Part shown: positions 33,886-41,637 of the stretch, piece after piece
Layout of the letters: each line of letters opens with the position of its first letter
Numbering within the stretch: position 1 is the first letter of the stretch
Source of the DNA: Streptomyces virginiae
GTDB taxonomy: Bacteria; Actinomycetota; Actinomycetes; Streptomycetales; Streptomycetaceae
Reading direction: 5' to 3'
DNA length: 59,234 nucleotides
Assembly (NCBI RefSeq): GCF_000720455.1
Contig: NZ_JOAK01000033.1
Span: 1-59,234, forward strand
Made by a program: the position numbers and the translations under genes
The notes under the pieces: generated by a model
What the model saw: only the letters and a program-made list of their open reading frames with translations
What the model was told of the DNA's origin: nothing
Database searches by the model: none

Positions 33886-34650
33886 CTATTCGGCGCGCAG
33901 CCGGGTCGTGAAGCTGAACCGGTCGCCACGGTAGAGCGAACGCACCCGTTCCAGGGGCCGGCCGTCCTGGTCCCGCGAGAAGCGGTGGATGAGCAGCATG
34001 GGCAGGGCCGGCGGGGTGCCGATCAGCAGCGCCTCGCGGGGAGTGGCGAGCACGGTCTCCAGCTTCTCGTCGGCCTCGCCGAAGGAGATGCCGAGGCTGT
34101 CGCGGAGGTATCCGTAGAAGGAGGAGTCCGGCTGGAAATCGGCGTCCAGGCGCGGGGCCCGCGCCACCCGGATGTAGGTGCTCTCCAGGCCGACGCGCTC
34201 GTCGTCGGCGAGCAGGACCCGCTCCAGGTGCCAGACGGGCTCGCCGGGTTCGGCGCCGATGCCGGGCGCCAGGTCGGGCGGGCAGGGGAACTGCTCCAGG
34301 CCGATCAGCTGCCGGCCCGGTCGGCGGCCCTGGCGGCGTACGCCCTCGGTGTAGCTGGCGAGGGAGAGCGGCTGTTCCAGCTTGGGTCCGGCGACGACGG
34401 TCCCGCGGCCGGAGCGCCGCAGGCGGCCCTCCAGCAGCAGTTCGCGCAGGGCCTGCCGGACGGTCTCGCGGGACACCTCGTACCGCTCGGCCAGATCCCG
34501 CTCGGTGGGCAGCGTCCCGCCCTCGCCCAGCTCGTCGAGGAGCGCGGCGATCCGGGCCTTGACGGCGTAGTACTTGGGGATGCGGCCGTGCTCGGGGATA
34601 CCGGACCGCACGGGAGAGCCGGGGCGGTGACCCTGGAGGTTCTTTTCCAC
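33886..34650 (-). CDS. GntR/HutC family transcriptional regulator of phosphonate genes
   Basis: 254 residues. Winged helix (PKYYAVKARIAALLDEL..LPTERDLAERYEVSRETVRQALRELLLEGRLRRSGRGT, about 25-83) and a C-terminal UTRA ligand domain (GEPVWHLERVLLADDERVGLESTYI; LERVRSLYRGDRFSFTTRL). Same subgroup as PhnF and DasR, which recognise TGGTCTAGACCA-like sites. Position directly upstream of the oxidase-hydrolase-importer operon and the twin operator sites make it the probable repressor; the ligand would be an aminophosphonate or breakdown product (inference). Confidence 0.92.
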   Translation of the reverse strand: MEKNLQGHRPGSPVRSGIPEHGRIPKYYAVKARIAALLDELGEGGTLPTERDLAERYEVSRETVRQALRELLLEGRLRRSGRGTVVAGPKLEQPLSLASYTEGVRRQGRRPGRQLIGLEQFPCPPDLAPGIGAEPGEPVWHLERVLLADDERVGLESTYIRVARAPRLDADFQPDSSFYGYLRDSLGISFGEADEKLETVLATPREALLIGTPPALPMLLIHRFSRDQDGRPLERVRSLYRGDRFSFTTRLRAE

Positions 34651-34749
34651 AACGGGACTCTATGCGGGGTGGCCGGGAGGGCCGTACGGGGTTCCGGCGC
34701 TCCGGGGCGGGAGGCGGGGTCGGACTCTGGGCGCGGGGGGCGGTCGAGG

Positions 34750-35508
34750 TCAGTGGCCGCGGGAGGAGGCACGGGTGCGGAGCCGGCGGGCACCGAGCAG
34801 GAGGCCGCCACCGGCGGCGAGGGCGGCCACGGCCCCCGCCCCGGACACCCACTCACGCAGACCGGTGTGGGCGAGGGAGCCCGCCTCGACCGGGTCCTCG
34901 GACTGCTCGACGGAGAAGCGGTAGCCGCCGGCCTCGCCGATCCAGTCCCCGTCGTCGCCCTTGCGCTGGACGAGCGCGGCGTCGGCGACGACCTCGCCGG
35001 TGGGGGCGTCGGGGGCGAAGGCGAGGTTGACCTTGACGGTCCGGGTGCCGCCCGGGCCGACGGTGAAGCCGGGGAAGGCGTCGCCGCCGTCGAAGACGGC
35101 GATGATCTCGTCCCGGTCGCTGCGTTCCAGGCCGGCGGGCAGGGTGCCGCCCGGGGCCTCGAACTCCATCCGCAGGTGGGCGGGGCGCAGGGCGCGGGCC
35201 TTGTCGGTGAGGACGACGACGGGGTGGATGGCCTTGCACTCGGAGTTCGTGGTGTTGGTCAGGTCCAGGAACCAGGTCTGCGGCTCGCCGCCGGTGCGGT
35301 ACACGGCCGGACCGCCGCGGATGCGCGCCCCGATGGGGAACGCGGAACTCTTGCCGTCCCCGCAGGTGGCCTGGACGCGGGATGGAGCGGCGGGAGCGGG
35401 GCGGGCACCGCCACCGGTGCCGATGTCCGCACCGGCGGGGGACGCGGTGGTGGCGGCCAGGGCGGCGGAGACGAAGGCGGTGAGGGCAAGGGCTTTGCGC
35501 AGTCGCAT
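34750..35508 (-). CDS. LAXTG-anchored surface protein (sortase E substrate)
   Basis: 252 residues. Signal peptide MRLRKALALTAFVSAALAAT..AGA-DIG; beta-rich ectodomain with two cysteines (ATCGDGK, SECKAIH); C-terminal sorting signal LAHTG (212-216) followed by a hydrophobic helix (SGAGAVAALAAGGGLLLGA) and basic tail RRLRTRASSRGH. LAXTG is the motif recognised by Streptomyces class E sortases; a class E sortase gene lies at 40.8 kb. It would be linked covalently to peptidoglycan. Domain function is unknown; the ectodomain resembles other actinobacterial wall proteins of immunoglobulin-like type. Confidence 0.87.
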   Translation of the reverse strand: MRLRKALALTAFVSAALAATTASPAGADIGTGGGARPAPAAPSRVQATCGDGKSSAFPIGARIRGGPAVYRTGGEPQTWFLDLTNTTNSECKAIHPVVVLTDKARALRPAHLRMEFEAPGGTLPAGLERSDRDEIIAVFDGGDAFPGFTVGPGGTRTVKVNLAFAPDAPTGEVVADAALVQRKGDDGDWIGEAGGYRFSVEQSEDPVEAGSLAHTGLREWVSGAGAVAALAAGGGLLLGARRLRTRASSRGH

Positions 35509-35934
35509 GGAAGACCTTCGCTGCTCGCCGGACAGGACGATGGTCGGACGAGGTGACCATCACCCCGGCCTGCCCGCACCCTGCCACGCCCGCGCGAGCC
35601 CTCACCGCGCACCACGCCTGAGTCATCCCGGTTTACGCCCGAACAGCCCACGCGTCAACCCCCACCAGCCCGACCACCCACCCCCACCCCGGCCGCACCA
35701 TCCAGCCCCGCCGGCGTTTGAGCCGCGGGGCCGGGGGCGGAGCCCCGCTCTCTCAGCCCCGCCGCACACTCCAGCCCCGCCGGCGTTTGAGGCGCGGGGG
35801 CGGGGGCGGAGCCCCGCTCTTTCAGCCCCGCCGCACACTCCAGCCCCGCCGGCGTTTGAGGCGCGGGGGCCCGGGGGCAGCGCCCCCGCAACGGCGCCGC
35901 ACCCGGACACCGACCCCGCGGCGGAGCCGCATCC
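35509..35934. other. 426-bp intergenic region with promoter of the surface protein and repeats
   Basis: The right part (35702-35890) holds three repeat copies; the left part (35509-35700) should carry the surface-protein promoter but has no motif I can name. No gene is supported here. Confidence 0.6.
35702..35890. repeat. Three copies of the GC-rich repeat, 69-bp period
   Basis: CCAGCCCCGCCGGCGTTTGA begins at 35702, 35771 and 35840. The units include GGGGCGGAGCCCCGCTCT and a spacer CAGCCCCGCCGCACACT not found in the 51-bp array. The array ends near the ROK gene's stop. Confidence 0.92.
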
Positions 35935-37230
35935 CTACCCGCGCCCGAACAGCGGCGCCAGCGCCATCTCCGCCGCCCCCTCCGCCACACCCGCCCCCGC
36001 CAGGGCGACCACCGGCCGAGCCGGATCCAGCGCGCGGGCCGCGAGTACGGCTCCGACACCGGCCACGAAGACGTCCGGCGCCGCCGCCACCACCCGCCCG
36101 CCGAGCAGCACACGGTCCACGTCCAGCAGCGCGACCAGGTTGGCCGCGGCCTCGCCCACGATCCGTGCCGCCGCGGGAAGATCACCTCGGGCCACCGCCT
36201 CCAGGCACAGCACCTCCACGCAGCCGCGCGCCCCGCACCGGCACGGCGGCCCGTCCAGCAGGAGCACCTGATGGCCGAACTCCCCCGCCGCCGAACGGGC
36301 ACCCCGGTAGACCCCGCCGCCCAGCCACAGTCCCGCGCCGAGCCCGGTCCCGACGTGCAGGTACACGCACGTACGGGGTCCACCGCCGAGCAGGACGTCG
36401 CCACCCGCGCCCACACCCGGCCCGACATCCGCACCCGCACCCGGACCCACGCCCACGCCTGCACCCGCACCCGCACCCGCGCCACGCCCGGCATCGGCAT
36501 AGGCATCGGCTCCCGCCCCCGCCTCCGGCCAGGTCGACCGGAGCCACGCCCCGGCGGCCGCGGCCGCACCGGCGTTGGTGTCCTTGTCCAGCAGCACCGG
36601 CAGGCCCAGCCGCCCCTCCAGCACCCCCTTCAGCGGGAAGCCCTTCCAGCTCGGGAATCCCGTCACCCGTCCCATCACCCCGGCCCGGTGGTCGAGCGGC
36701 CCCGGCGCGGCCACGCCGACGCCCACGAGCGGCGGTCCGGCATGGGCGCCGACCCGCCCGACCGCTCGTACGACCGCCTCCACCGCCGCCTCCGGTCCGG
36801 CCGCGAAGTCGAGCGGGCCGCCGCTCTCGGCGACGACGCGGCCCGCCAGATCCACCCGTACCGCCCTGAGCGCGTCGCGGTCCAGGTGCACTCCGACCGC
36901 GTGCCGCACGTCGGGCACCAGCCGGAGCAGCGTGCGCGGCTTGCCGCCGGTGGACGCGGCGCGGCCCGCCTCCGCGACCAGGCCGTCCGCGCCGAGCCGC
37001 GCCGTGATCTTGCTGACGGCCTGCGGGGTGAGTCCCGTACGGGCGGCGAGTTCCGTACGGCCCAGGCCCGCCGGGCCGGCGCCGCGCAGCAGCTCCAGCA
37101 CCAGCGCCTCGTTGTGGCCGCGCAGCGCGGGCAGGTTCACCCCGCCACGCCGACCGTGCGCATCCTTGTGGCCGCCGTGACCACCGTGACCGCTGTTCCC
37201 GCTACCACTGTCCACCAGCCCATTGTCCAC
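35935..37230 (-). CDS. ROK family transcriptional regulator
   Basis: 431 residues if the GTG at 37230 is used; a GTG at 37215 is the alternative (the AAGGAGG site directly precedes 37230). A histidine/glycine-rich N-terminus leads to the winged helix (LVLELLRGAGPAGLGRTELAARTGLTPQAVSKITARL), then the ROK sugar-kinase-like body with the zinc cluster PPCRCGARGCVEV and the sugar-site region SAAGEFGHQVLL. An extra Ala/Gly/Pro segment of about 40 residues interrupts the ROK domain before GGGPRTCVYLHVGTG. It is divergent from a sugar dehydrogenase-like gene and a strong palindrome lies between; it likely represses that gene in response to a sugar. Confidence 0.88.
   Translation of the reverse strand: MDNGLVDSGSGNSGHGGHGGHKDAHGRRGGVNLPALRGHNEALVLELLRGAGPAGLGRTELAARTGLTPQAVSKITARLGADGLVAEAGRAASTGGKPRTLLRLVPDVRHAVGVHLDRDALRAVRVDLAGRVVAESGGPLDFAAGPEAAVEAVVRAVGRVGAHAGPPLVGVGVAAPGPLDHRAGVMGRVTGFPSWKGFPLKGVLEGRLGLPVLLDKDTNAGAAAAAGAWLRSTWPEAGAGADAYADAGRGAGAGAGAGVGVGPGAGADVGPGVGAGGDVLLGGGPRTCVYLHVGTGLGAGLWLGGGVYRGARSAAGEFGHQVLLLDGPPCRCGARGCVEVLCLEAVARGDLPAAARIVGEAAANLVALLDVDRVLLGGRVVAAAPDVFVAGVGAVLAARALDPARPVVALAGAGVAEGAAEMALAPLFGRG
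36403..36520 (-). repeat. GC hexanucleotide-type repeat inside the ROK gene
   Basis: Runs of CCGCAC/CCCACG-type repeats code for the GAGAGAGVGVGPGAGADV-like insertion. Absent from typical ROK proteins, so probably a recent slippage expansion. Confidence 0.75.
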
Positions 37231-37240
37231 CCTCCTTGCA

Positions 37241-37263
37241 CTTCGGCAACACTGTTGCCAAAG
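37241..37263. promoter_or_regulatory. ROK operator palindrome
   Basis: CTTCGGCAAC-ACT-GTTGCCAAAG: 10-bp arms with one mismatch, between the ROK start (37230) and the dehydrogenase ATG (37272). It overlaps both translation initiation regions, so a bound regulator could shut both genes. Confidence 0.75.
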
Positions 37264-37271
37264 TGGTCTCC

Positions 37272-38396
37272 ATGAGCACCCCCGCCCCCACCGCACCATC
37301 CTCACCGCTCCGCGTCGGTGTCATCGGCTACGGACTCGCCGGTTCCGTCTTCCACGCCCCCCTCGTGGCCGCCACGGACGGACTCGTCCTCGACACGGTC
37401 GTCACCTCCGACCCGGCCCGGCAGGCCCAGGCCCGCGCGGAGTTCCCCGACGTCCACACCGCCACCACCGCCGACGAACTGTGGCAGCGCGACCTCGACC
37501 TCGTCGTCATCGCCTCGCCCAACAAGACGCACGTCCCGCTCGCCACCACCGCCCTCGAAGCCGGCATCCCGGTGGTCGTGGACAAGCCGCTCGCCGCCAC
37601 CGCCGCCGAGGCCCGGGCGCTCGCCGCCCTGGCGGACCGGCGCGGAACCTTCCTCTCCGTCTTCCAGAACCGCCGCTGGGACAACGACTTCCTCACCCTG
37701 CGCCGACTCCTCGCCGACGACGAACTCGGCGAGATCCAGCGCTTCGAGTCCCGCTTCGAGCGCTGGCGCCCGCAACTGAAGGGCGGCTGGCGCGAGTCGG
37801 GCGCGCCGGAGGAGATCGGCGGTCTGCTGTACGACCTCGGCAGCCACGTCGTCGACCAGGCCCTCGTGCTGTTCGGGCCCGCCGTACGGGTGTACGCGGA
37901 GACCGACGCGCGCCGCCCCGGTGCCGAGACCGACGACGACACCTTCATCGCCCTCACCCACGCGAACGGGGTCCGCTCCCACCTCTACGTCAGCGCGACC
38001 ACCGCCCAGCTCGGGCCGCGGTTCCGCGTGCTCGGCTCGCGGGCCGGCTACGTCAAGTACGGCCTGGACCCGCAGGAGGGCGCCCTGCGCGAGGGGCTGC
38101 GGCCGGACGGGCGGCTGCCCTGGGGCGAGGAGCCCCCGCACCTGTGGGGGCGGGTGGGCTCGGGCGAGTCACCGCTGACCGGCGGCGGCGCCCCCGTGCC
38201 GACCGAGCTGGGGGACTACCCGGCGTACTACGCGGCGGTGGCGGCCGCCCTGCGCACGGGCGGGCCGGCCCCGGTCACGGCGCTCGACGCCGCGCACTGC
38301 CTCGACGTACTGGAGGCGGCCCGCATGTCGTCCCAGGAGGGCGTGGCGGTCGAGCTTCCCGTCACGACGGTCACCACGGAGCACGGGCCCGCGTGA
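37272..38396 (+). CDS. Gfo/Idh/MocA family oxidoreductase
   Basis: 374 residues from the ATG at 37272 (MSTPAPTAP); an upstream frame to 37236 would start inside the palindrome. Rossmann fold RVGVIGYGLAGSVFHAPLV, the VVIASPNKTHVPLA strand-helix, the EKP-type motif as VVDKPLAAT, and the C-terminal YDLGSHVVDQAL. NAD(P)-dependent oxidation or reduction of a sugar or inositol-like compound, most like the scyllo-inosose/glucose dehydrogenase group. Regulated by the divergent ROK protein (inference). Confidence 0.92.
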   Translation: MSTPAPTAPSSPLRVGVIGYGLAGSVFHAPLVAATDGLVLDTVVTSDPARQAQARAEFPDVHTATTADELWQRDLDLVVIASPNKTHVPLATTALEAGIPVVVDKPLAATAAEARALAALADRRGTFLSVFQNRRWDNDFLTLRRLLADDELGEIQRFESRFERWRPQLKGGWRESGAPEEIGGLLYDLGSHVVDQALVLFGPAVRVYAETDARRPGAETDDDTFIALTHANGVRSHLYVSATTAQLGPRFRVLGSRAGYVKYGLDPQEGALREGLRPDGRLPWGEEPPHLWGRVGSGESPLTGGGAPVPTELGDYPAYYAAVAAALRTGGPAPVTALDAAHCLDVLEAARMSSQEGVAVELPVTTVTTEHGPA

Positions 38397-38417
38397 CGTC
38401 ACGGGCACGTGTCTGCA

Positions 38418-38496
38418 CCCGTTCCGCATGCGCCCGTTCAGCACGCGCCCGTTCAGCACGCGCCCGTTCAGCACGCGCCCGGGCATGCGGAACGGG
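38418..38496. repeat. Three 15-bp tandem repeats framed by a 14-bp inverted repeat
   Basis: Arms CCCGTTCCGCATGC (38418-38431) and GCATGCGGAACGGG (38483-38496) are perfect complements. Between them GCCCGTTCAGCACGC occurs three times in direct tandem (38432-38476). The structure could form a long hairpin with a repetitive loop, at a convergent gene junction. Confidence 0.9.
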
Positions 38497-38524
38497 CGGG
38501 GCCGCCATCGCGGCGGCCCCGCCC
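38494..38524. terminator. GC-rich terminator between convergent genes
   Basis: GGGCGGGGCCGCC-ATCGC-GGCGGCCCCGCCC, a perfect 13-bp stem with a 5-base loop, shared by the converging dehydrogenase and FAH-family genes. It partly overlaps the outer arm of the adjacent inverted repeat, so the two structures may compete. Confidence 0.75.
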
Positions 38525-38549
38525 GCCCCCTGCTTCTCCCGTGGCGCGG

Positions 38550-39407
38550 CTACGCGCCCTTGAACTCCTGGCGCTGACGGCCGAGCCCCGCGATCTCCAG
38601 CTCCACGACGTCGCCGGCCCGCAGGTACGGCTTCGGCTCCGGCTGGCCCATCGCCACACCGGCCGGCGTACCGGTGACGATGACGTCGCCCGGGTACAGG
38701 GTCATGAACCGGCTCAGGTACCGCACGACCTCGCCGACCGGGAAGATCTGGTCGGCGGTGTTGCCGTCCTGCTTGAGCTCGCCGTTGACCCACAGCTTCA
38801 CGTCCAGGACCTGCGGGTCCGGGATCTCGTCGGCGGTGACCAGCCACGGGCCGAGCGGGGTGAAGGTCTCGCAGTTCTTGCCCTTGTCCCAGGTGCCGCC
38901 GCGCTCGATCTGGAACTCGCGCTCGGAGACGTCGTTGACCAGCACGTAGCCGCCGACGTGCGCCAGGCCCTGCTCCGCGGAGTCGAGGTAGCGGGCGGTG
39001 CTGCCGATGACGACGCCGAGCTCGGCCTCCCAGTCGGTCTTCACGCTGCCGCGCGGGATCAGGACGGTGTCGTCGGGGCCGCCCGCGGTGTCCGCGGCCT
39101 TCAGGAAGAGGATCGGCTCGGCCGGCGGCTCCGCGCCGATCTCCGCCGCGTGCCCGAAGTAGTTCAGACCGATGCCCACGATCTTGCCGATGCGGCCGAC
39201 CGGCGCGCCGATCCGCAGCCCTTCGGCGTCCAGGACCGGAAGCTCACCCGACTCGGCCGCGGCCCGTACCCGGGACAGCACGGAGTCGTCGGCGAGCACT
39301 GCGCCGTCCACATCCGTGATCAGGCCGGACAGGTCCCGCAGAGTCCCGTCCTGGTCGAGCAGCGCGGGGCGCTCCGACCCGACCGGTCCGACACGCAGCA
39401 GCTTCAT
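38550..39407 (-). CDS. Fumarylacetoacetate hydrolase family protein
   Basis: 285 residues; the ATG at 39407 has GGGAG at suitable distance, better than the ATG at 39413. N-terminal DUF2437-like segment (MKLLRVGPVGSERPALLD) and FAH core with IVGIGLNYFGHAAEIG, metal ligands in TDWEAELGVVIG and VNDVSEREFQ, and the C-terminal GDVIVTGTPAGVAMGQ. Family members cleave or decarboxylate 3-ketoacids (acylpyruvase, oxaloacetate decarboxylase, ureidoglycolate-like). The exact substrate is not deducible. Possible operator hairpins sit upstream. Confidence 0.92.
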   Translation of the reverse strand: MKLLRVGPVGSERPALLDQDGTLRDLSGLITDVDGAVLADDSVLSRVRAAAESGELPVLDAEGLRIGAPVGRIGKIVGIGLNYFGHAAEIGAEPPAEPILFLKAADTAGGPDDTVLIPRGSVKTDWEAELGVVIGSTARYLDSAEQGLAHVGGYVLVNDVSEREFQIERGGTWDKGKNCETFTPLGPWLVTADEIPDPQVLDVKLWVNGELKQDGNTADQIFPVGEVVRYLSRFMTLYPGDVIVTGTPAGVAMGQPEPKPYLRAGDVVELEIAGLGRQRQEFKGA

Positions 39408-39479
39408 GGGCATTCTCCCGTGGTCGTGGGTGGTCGACCCATGGGCATGCCCCGGGCCGGACGATGGGTTGCGGCCATC

Positions 39480-39499
39480 GGAGGATTGGTCGATCCTCC
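39480..39499 (-). promoter_or_regulatory. Inverted repeat upstream of the FAH-family gene
   Basis: GGAGGAT-TGGTCG-ATCCTCC, 73 bases before the ATG. Nearby palindromes GGTCGACC (39432-39439) and GGGCATGCCC (39443-39452) are closer to the start. Candidate operator, unknown regulator; it could alternatively be a weak terminator for the YidC-like gene reading toward it on the opposite side, but that gene ends at 39530 on the same strand. Confidence 0.4.
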
Positions 39500-39529
39500 A
39501 AGATGTCCACCCAATCCGCAAGACCCTGT

Positions 39530-40225
39530 TCACAGGGTGGAACGCATCGCTCCGTCGGCCGGCTGCTCGGCGGCGCGCGTCTTGCGGTACTCCAGCCAGG
39601 CCCGCTCCGCCACCGCCCAGGCGGTGGTGGTGAGCAGGTAGAGCCCGGCGGCCAGCGGGACCACGGCGGCAGTGATCAGCGTCCCGAAGGACAGCAGGGG
39701 CAGTACGCCGCCCAGCTTGCGCATGGCCTCCTGCTGCTCGGCGGTCAGCTCGGGCAGAGCCGCACCCCCGGCGGGCTTCTTCTTCGGGGCGGACGCCGCT
39801 GCGGCCGCTGCGGCCTCCGCTGCAGCCGCAGCCGACCGGCGCCCACGCACGGCACTCCACGCGGCCACCACCGCGATCGCCCCGAACAGCGCGAGGAACA
39901 CCGACCCCTGCGCCCCGAACGGGCCGCCCTCCCCGAGCGCCTCGGTCCACCGGGACCCCAGCGGCGCGGCGAACAGCCGGTGGCTCAGCAGCTCGCCCCC
40001 CGACGAGAACGCCTGGTACATGAGGAAGAACACCGGCAGCTGCAGCAGCAGGGGCAGGCAGCCTGCCACCGGGGTCGCACCGCGGAAGGCGGCCCGGCTC
40101 AGCGGGTGCAGGGCGAGCCGTACGAGCACGGTGAACAGCACGATCGCGGCAGCGGTCGCGGACTCGGCCAGCGCCGGCTCCAGAAGCCGGCCCAGCTCAG
40201 CAACAAGGTGGGTGAAAACGGACAC
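39530..40225 (-). CDS. YidC/Oxa1-like membrane protein insertase (second paralogue)
   Basis: 231 residues from a GTG with a GGAGGG site. Membrane helices ATAAAIVLFTVLVRLALHPL, TPVAGCLPLLLQLPVFFLMYQAF, QGSVFLALFGAIAVVAAW, and two near the C-terminus (VLPLLSFGTLITAAVVPLAAG). The hydrophilic groove residue Arg in VRLALHPLSRAAFR is present. It lacks the large C-terminal tail of the main YidC and is not next to rpmH/rnpA, so it is an accessory insertase for membrane proteins. An Ala/Lys-rich cytosolic loop (AAAAASAPKKKPAGGA) is unusual. Confidence 0.88.
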   Translation of the reverse strand: MSVFTHLVAELGRLLEPALAESATAAAIVLFTVLVRLALHPLSRAAFRGATPVAGCLPLLLQLPVFFLMYQAFSSGGELLSHRLFAAPLGSRWTEALGEGGPFGAQGSVFLALFGAIAVVAAWSAVRGRRSAAAAAEAAAAAAASAPKKKPAGGAALPELTAEQQEAMRKLGGVLPLLSFGTLITAAVVPLAAGLYLLTTTAWAVAERAWLEYRKTRAAEQPADGAMRSTL

Positions 40226-40339
40226 GTGGGCCCTCCGGGGGTCTCGTCGAACGTCGAAAAGAGGTGCATTTCGGCGTGACGACCCGCGAGGGGCGACAAC
40301 AGTGATCAGTCAGCAGAAGGCGAGAGGTACTGCGCGCCC

Positions 40340-40687
40340 CTACGCGGCCGTCGGGACGAGACGGCCGGGCGCCCTGGGCCGCGACCGGCCCGAGGCATCG
40401 GGATCACGCTGCGGCAGGAACGCCGTGCGCTGCTCGCGATCACGGATCGCGGTGCGTATTCGGTGCGGCGGCACGGGTCGTACGAGCCGTGCGGCGGCGG
40501 CCAGCGCCTCGGCGCCGACGGAGACGGCGGCGACGGTCGCCGCGAGGGCGACCACCACGGCGCCCAGCCCGCCCTCCCCGGCGAACAGGCCGAGGGCTCC
40601 CCCGGCCAGCACCAGGAGCGGGAGCAGCACGGAGAGGGCCCGGGCGATCCGGGCGAACGGGACGACGTCGCGTCGCGGCCTGGCCAT
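40340..40687 (-). CDS. Small membrane protein (DUF6412-like)
   Basis: 115 residues from the ATG at 40687, which follows GGAGG. Two membrane helices (FARIARALSVLLPLLVLAGGALGLFAG; LGAVVVALAATVAAVSVGA) and a basic, Arg-rich C-terminus (IRTAIRDREQRTAFLPQRDPD). I recall such proteins next to the second YidC in Streptomyces; no function known. It precedes the YidC-like gene by 114 bases on the same strand and may be co-transcribed. Confidence 0.75.
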   Translation of the reverse strand: MARPRRDVVPFARIARALSVLLPLLVLAGGALGLFAGEGGLGAVVVALAATVAAVSVGAEALAAAARLVRPVPPHRIRTAIRDREQRTAFLPQRDPDASGRSRPRAPGRLVPTAA

Positions 40688-40771
40688 CGAACCTCCCCCT
40701 CTCCGCTCGGCGTTCTCGAAACCCTGTTCCCGATCGATGGTAACCGGGCCCGCCGACAACAGGGGGCGGGG

Positions 40772-41590
40772 TCAGGGTCCGGGCCGGAGGGTCCCCCAGA
40801 CCACCAGCCGGTACTTCGAGCTGTACTCGGGCGTGCAGGTGGTCAGCGTGATGTACGCGCCCGGCTCGCTGTATCCGTACCCCGGCTTCACCACGCTCCG
40901 CGGCACCGGCGCGATCACCCCGGTGTCCCGCTCCGTCGTCTCGCTCAGGGTCCTGCCCACCACGTACGTGTACCTGCGCCCCCGCATGTCGACGATCAGC
41001 TCGTCGCCCGCCCGCAGCCGGTTGACGTACCGGAACGGCTCGCCGTGGGTGTTGCGGTGCCCGGCCAGCGCGAAGTTCCCCTGCGCGCCGGGCCCGGCGG
41101 TCCCGGGGTACTGCCCGACGTAGCCCTTGTCGAGGACCGCCCGCTTGTCGATGCCCTGCGCGACGGGCACGACCAGGCCGAGACGCGGAATGCGCAGCAC
41201 GGCGTACGCCCGCTCCCGCACCGCCGACGGCCCGGCGGCGGGCCGGGCCGCAGGCGACGAAGGGGAGGAGGAAGAAGCCGACGCGGACGAAAACGGAGAC
41301 GGAGAGGGAGACAGGGACGGACGCGAATCGAGCGGCGGCTCGGACGGGGAAGGACCGGAGCCGGGATCGTCCCCCCAGGCCCGCTCCAGTGCCCGTACCT
41401 CCTCCCGCGCAGCGGCCACGGCCTGCCGGTTGGTCCACCACACCTGGTGCACCACCAGCAACAACACCACCACGCCCACGGTGACGGTCAGCTCGGCGGC
41501 CGCCCACAGGACCCCCACGAGACCGGCCCGACGCGCCCGCCGGCCCCTCCCCTGAACCACCACAGGTATGTGATCCCGCACGGGCGGCAC
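40772..41590 (-). CDS. Class E sortase
   Basis: 272 residues. One N-terminal membrane helix (AAELTVTVGVVVLLLVVHQVWW, about 30-51), a Ser/Pro-rich stalk, then the sortase domain: VLRIPRLGLVVPVAQGI, catalytic His in LAGHRNTHGEPF, catalytic Cys in LTTCTPEYSSKYR with the catalytic Arg six residues on. Class E enzymes of Streptomyces attach LAXTG proteins such as chaplins to the wall. A plausible substrate is encoded at 34750-35508; no substrate is directly adjacent. Confidence 0.93.
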   Translation of the reverse strand: MPPVRDHIPVVVQGRGRRARRAGLVGVLWAAAELTVTVGVVVLLLVVHQVWWTNRQAVAAAREEVRALERAWGDDPGSGPSPSEPPLDSRPSLSPSPSPFSSASASSSSPSSPAARPAAGPSAVRERAYAVLRIPRLGLVVPVAQGIDKRAVLDKGYVGQYPGTAGPGAQGNFALAGHRNTHGEPFRYVNRLRAGDELIVDMRGRRYTYVVGRTLSETTERDTGVIAPVPRSVVKPGYGYSEPGAYITLTTCTPEYSSKYRLVVWGTLRPGP

Positions 41591-41637
41591 CCTAAGTCCT
41601 CCCCCGTCAACTGACCAGCGGCAGTACGGTGTGAACC

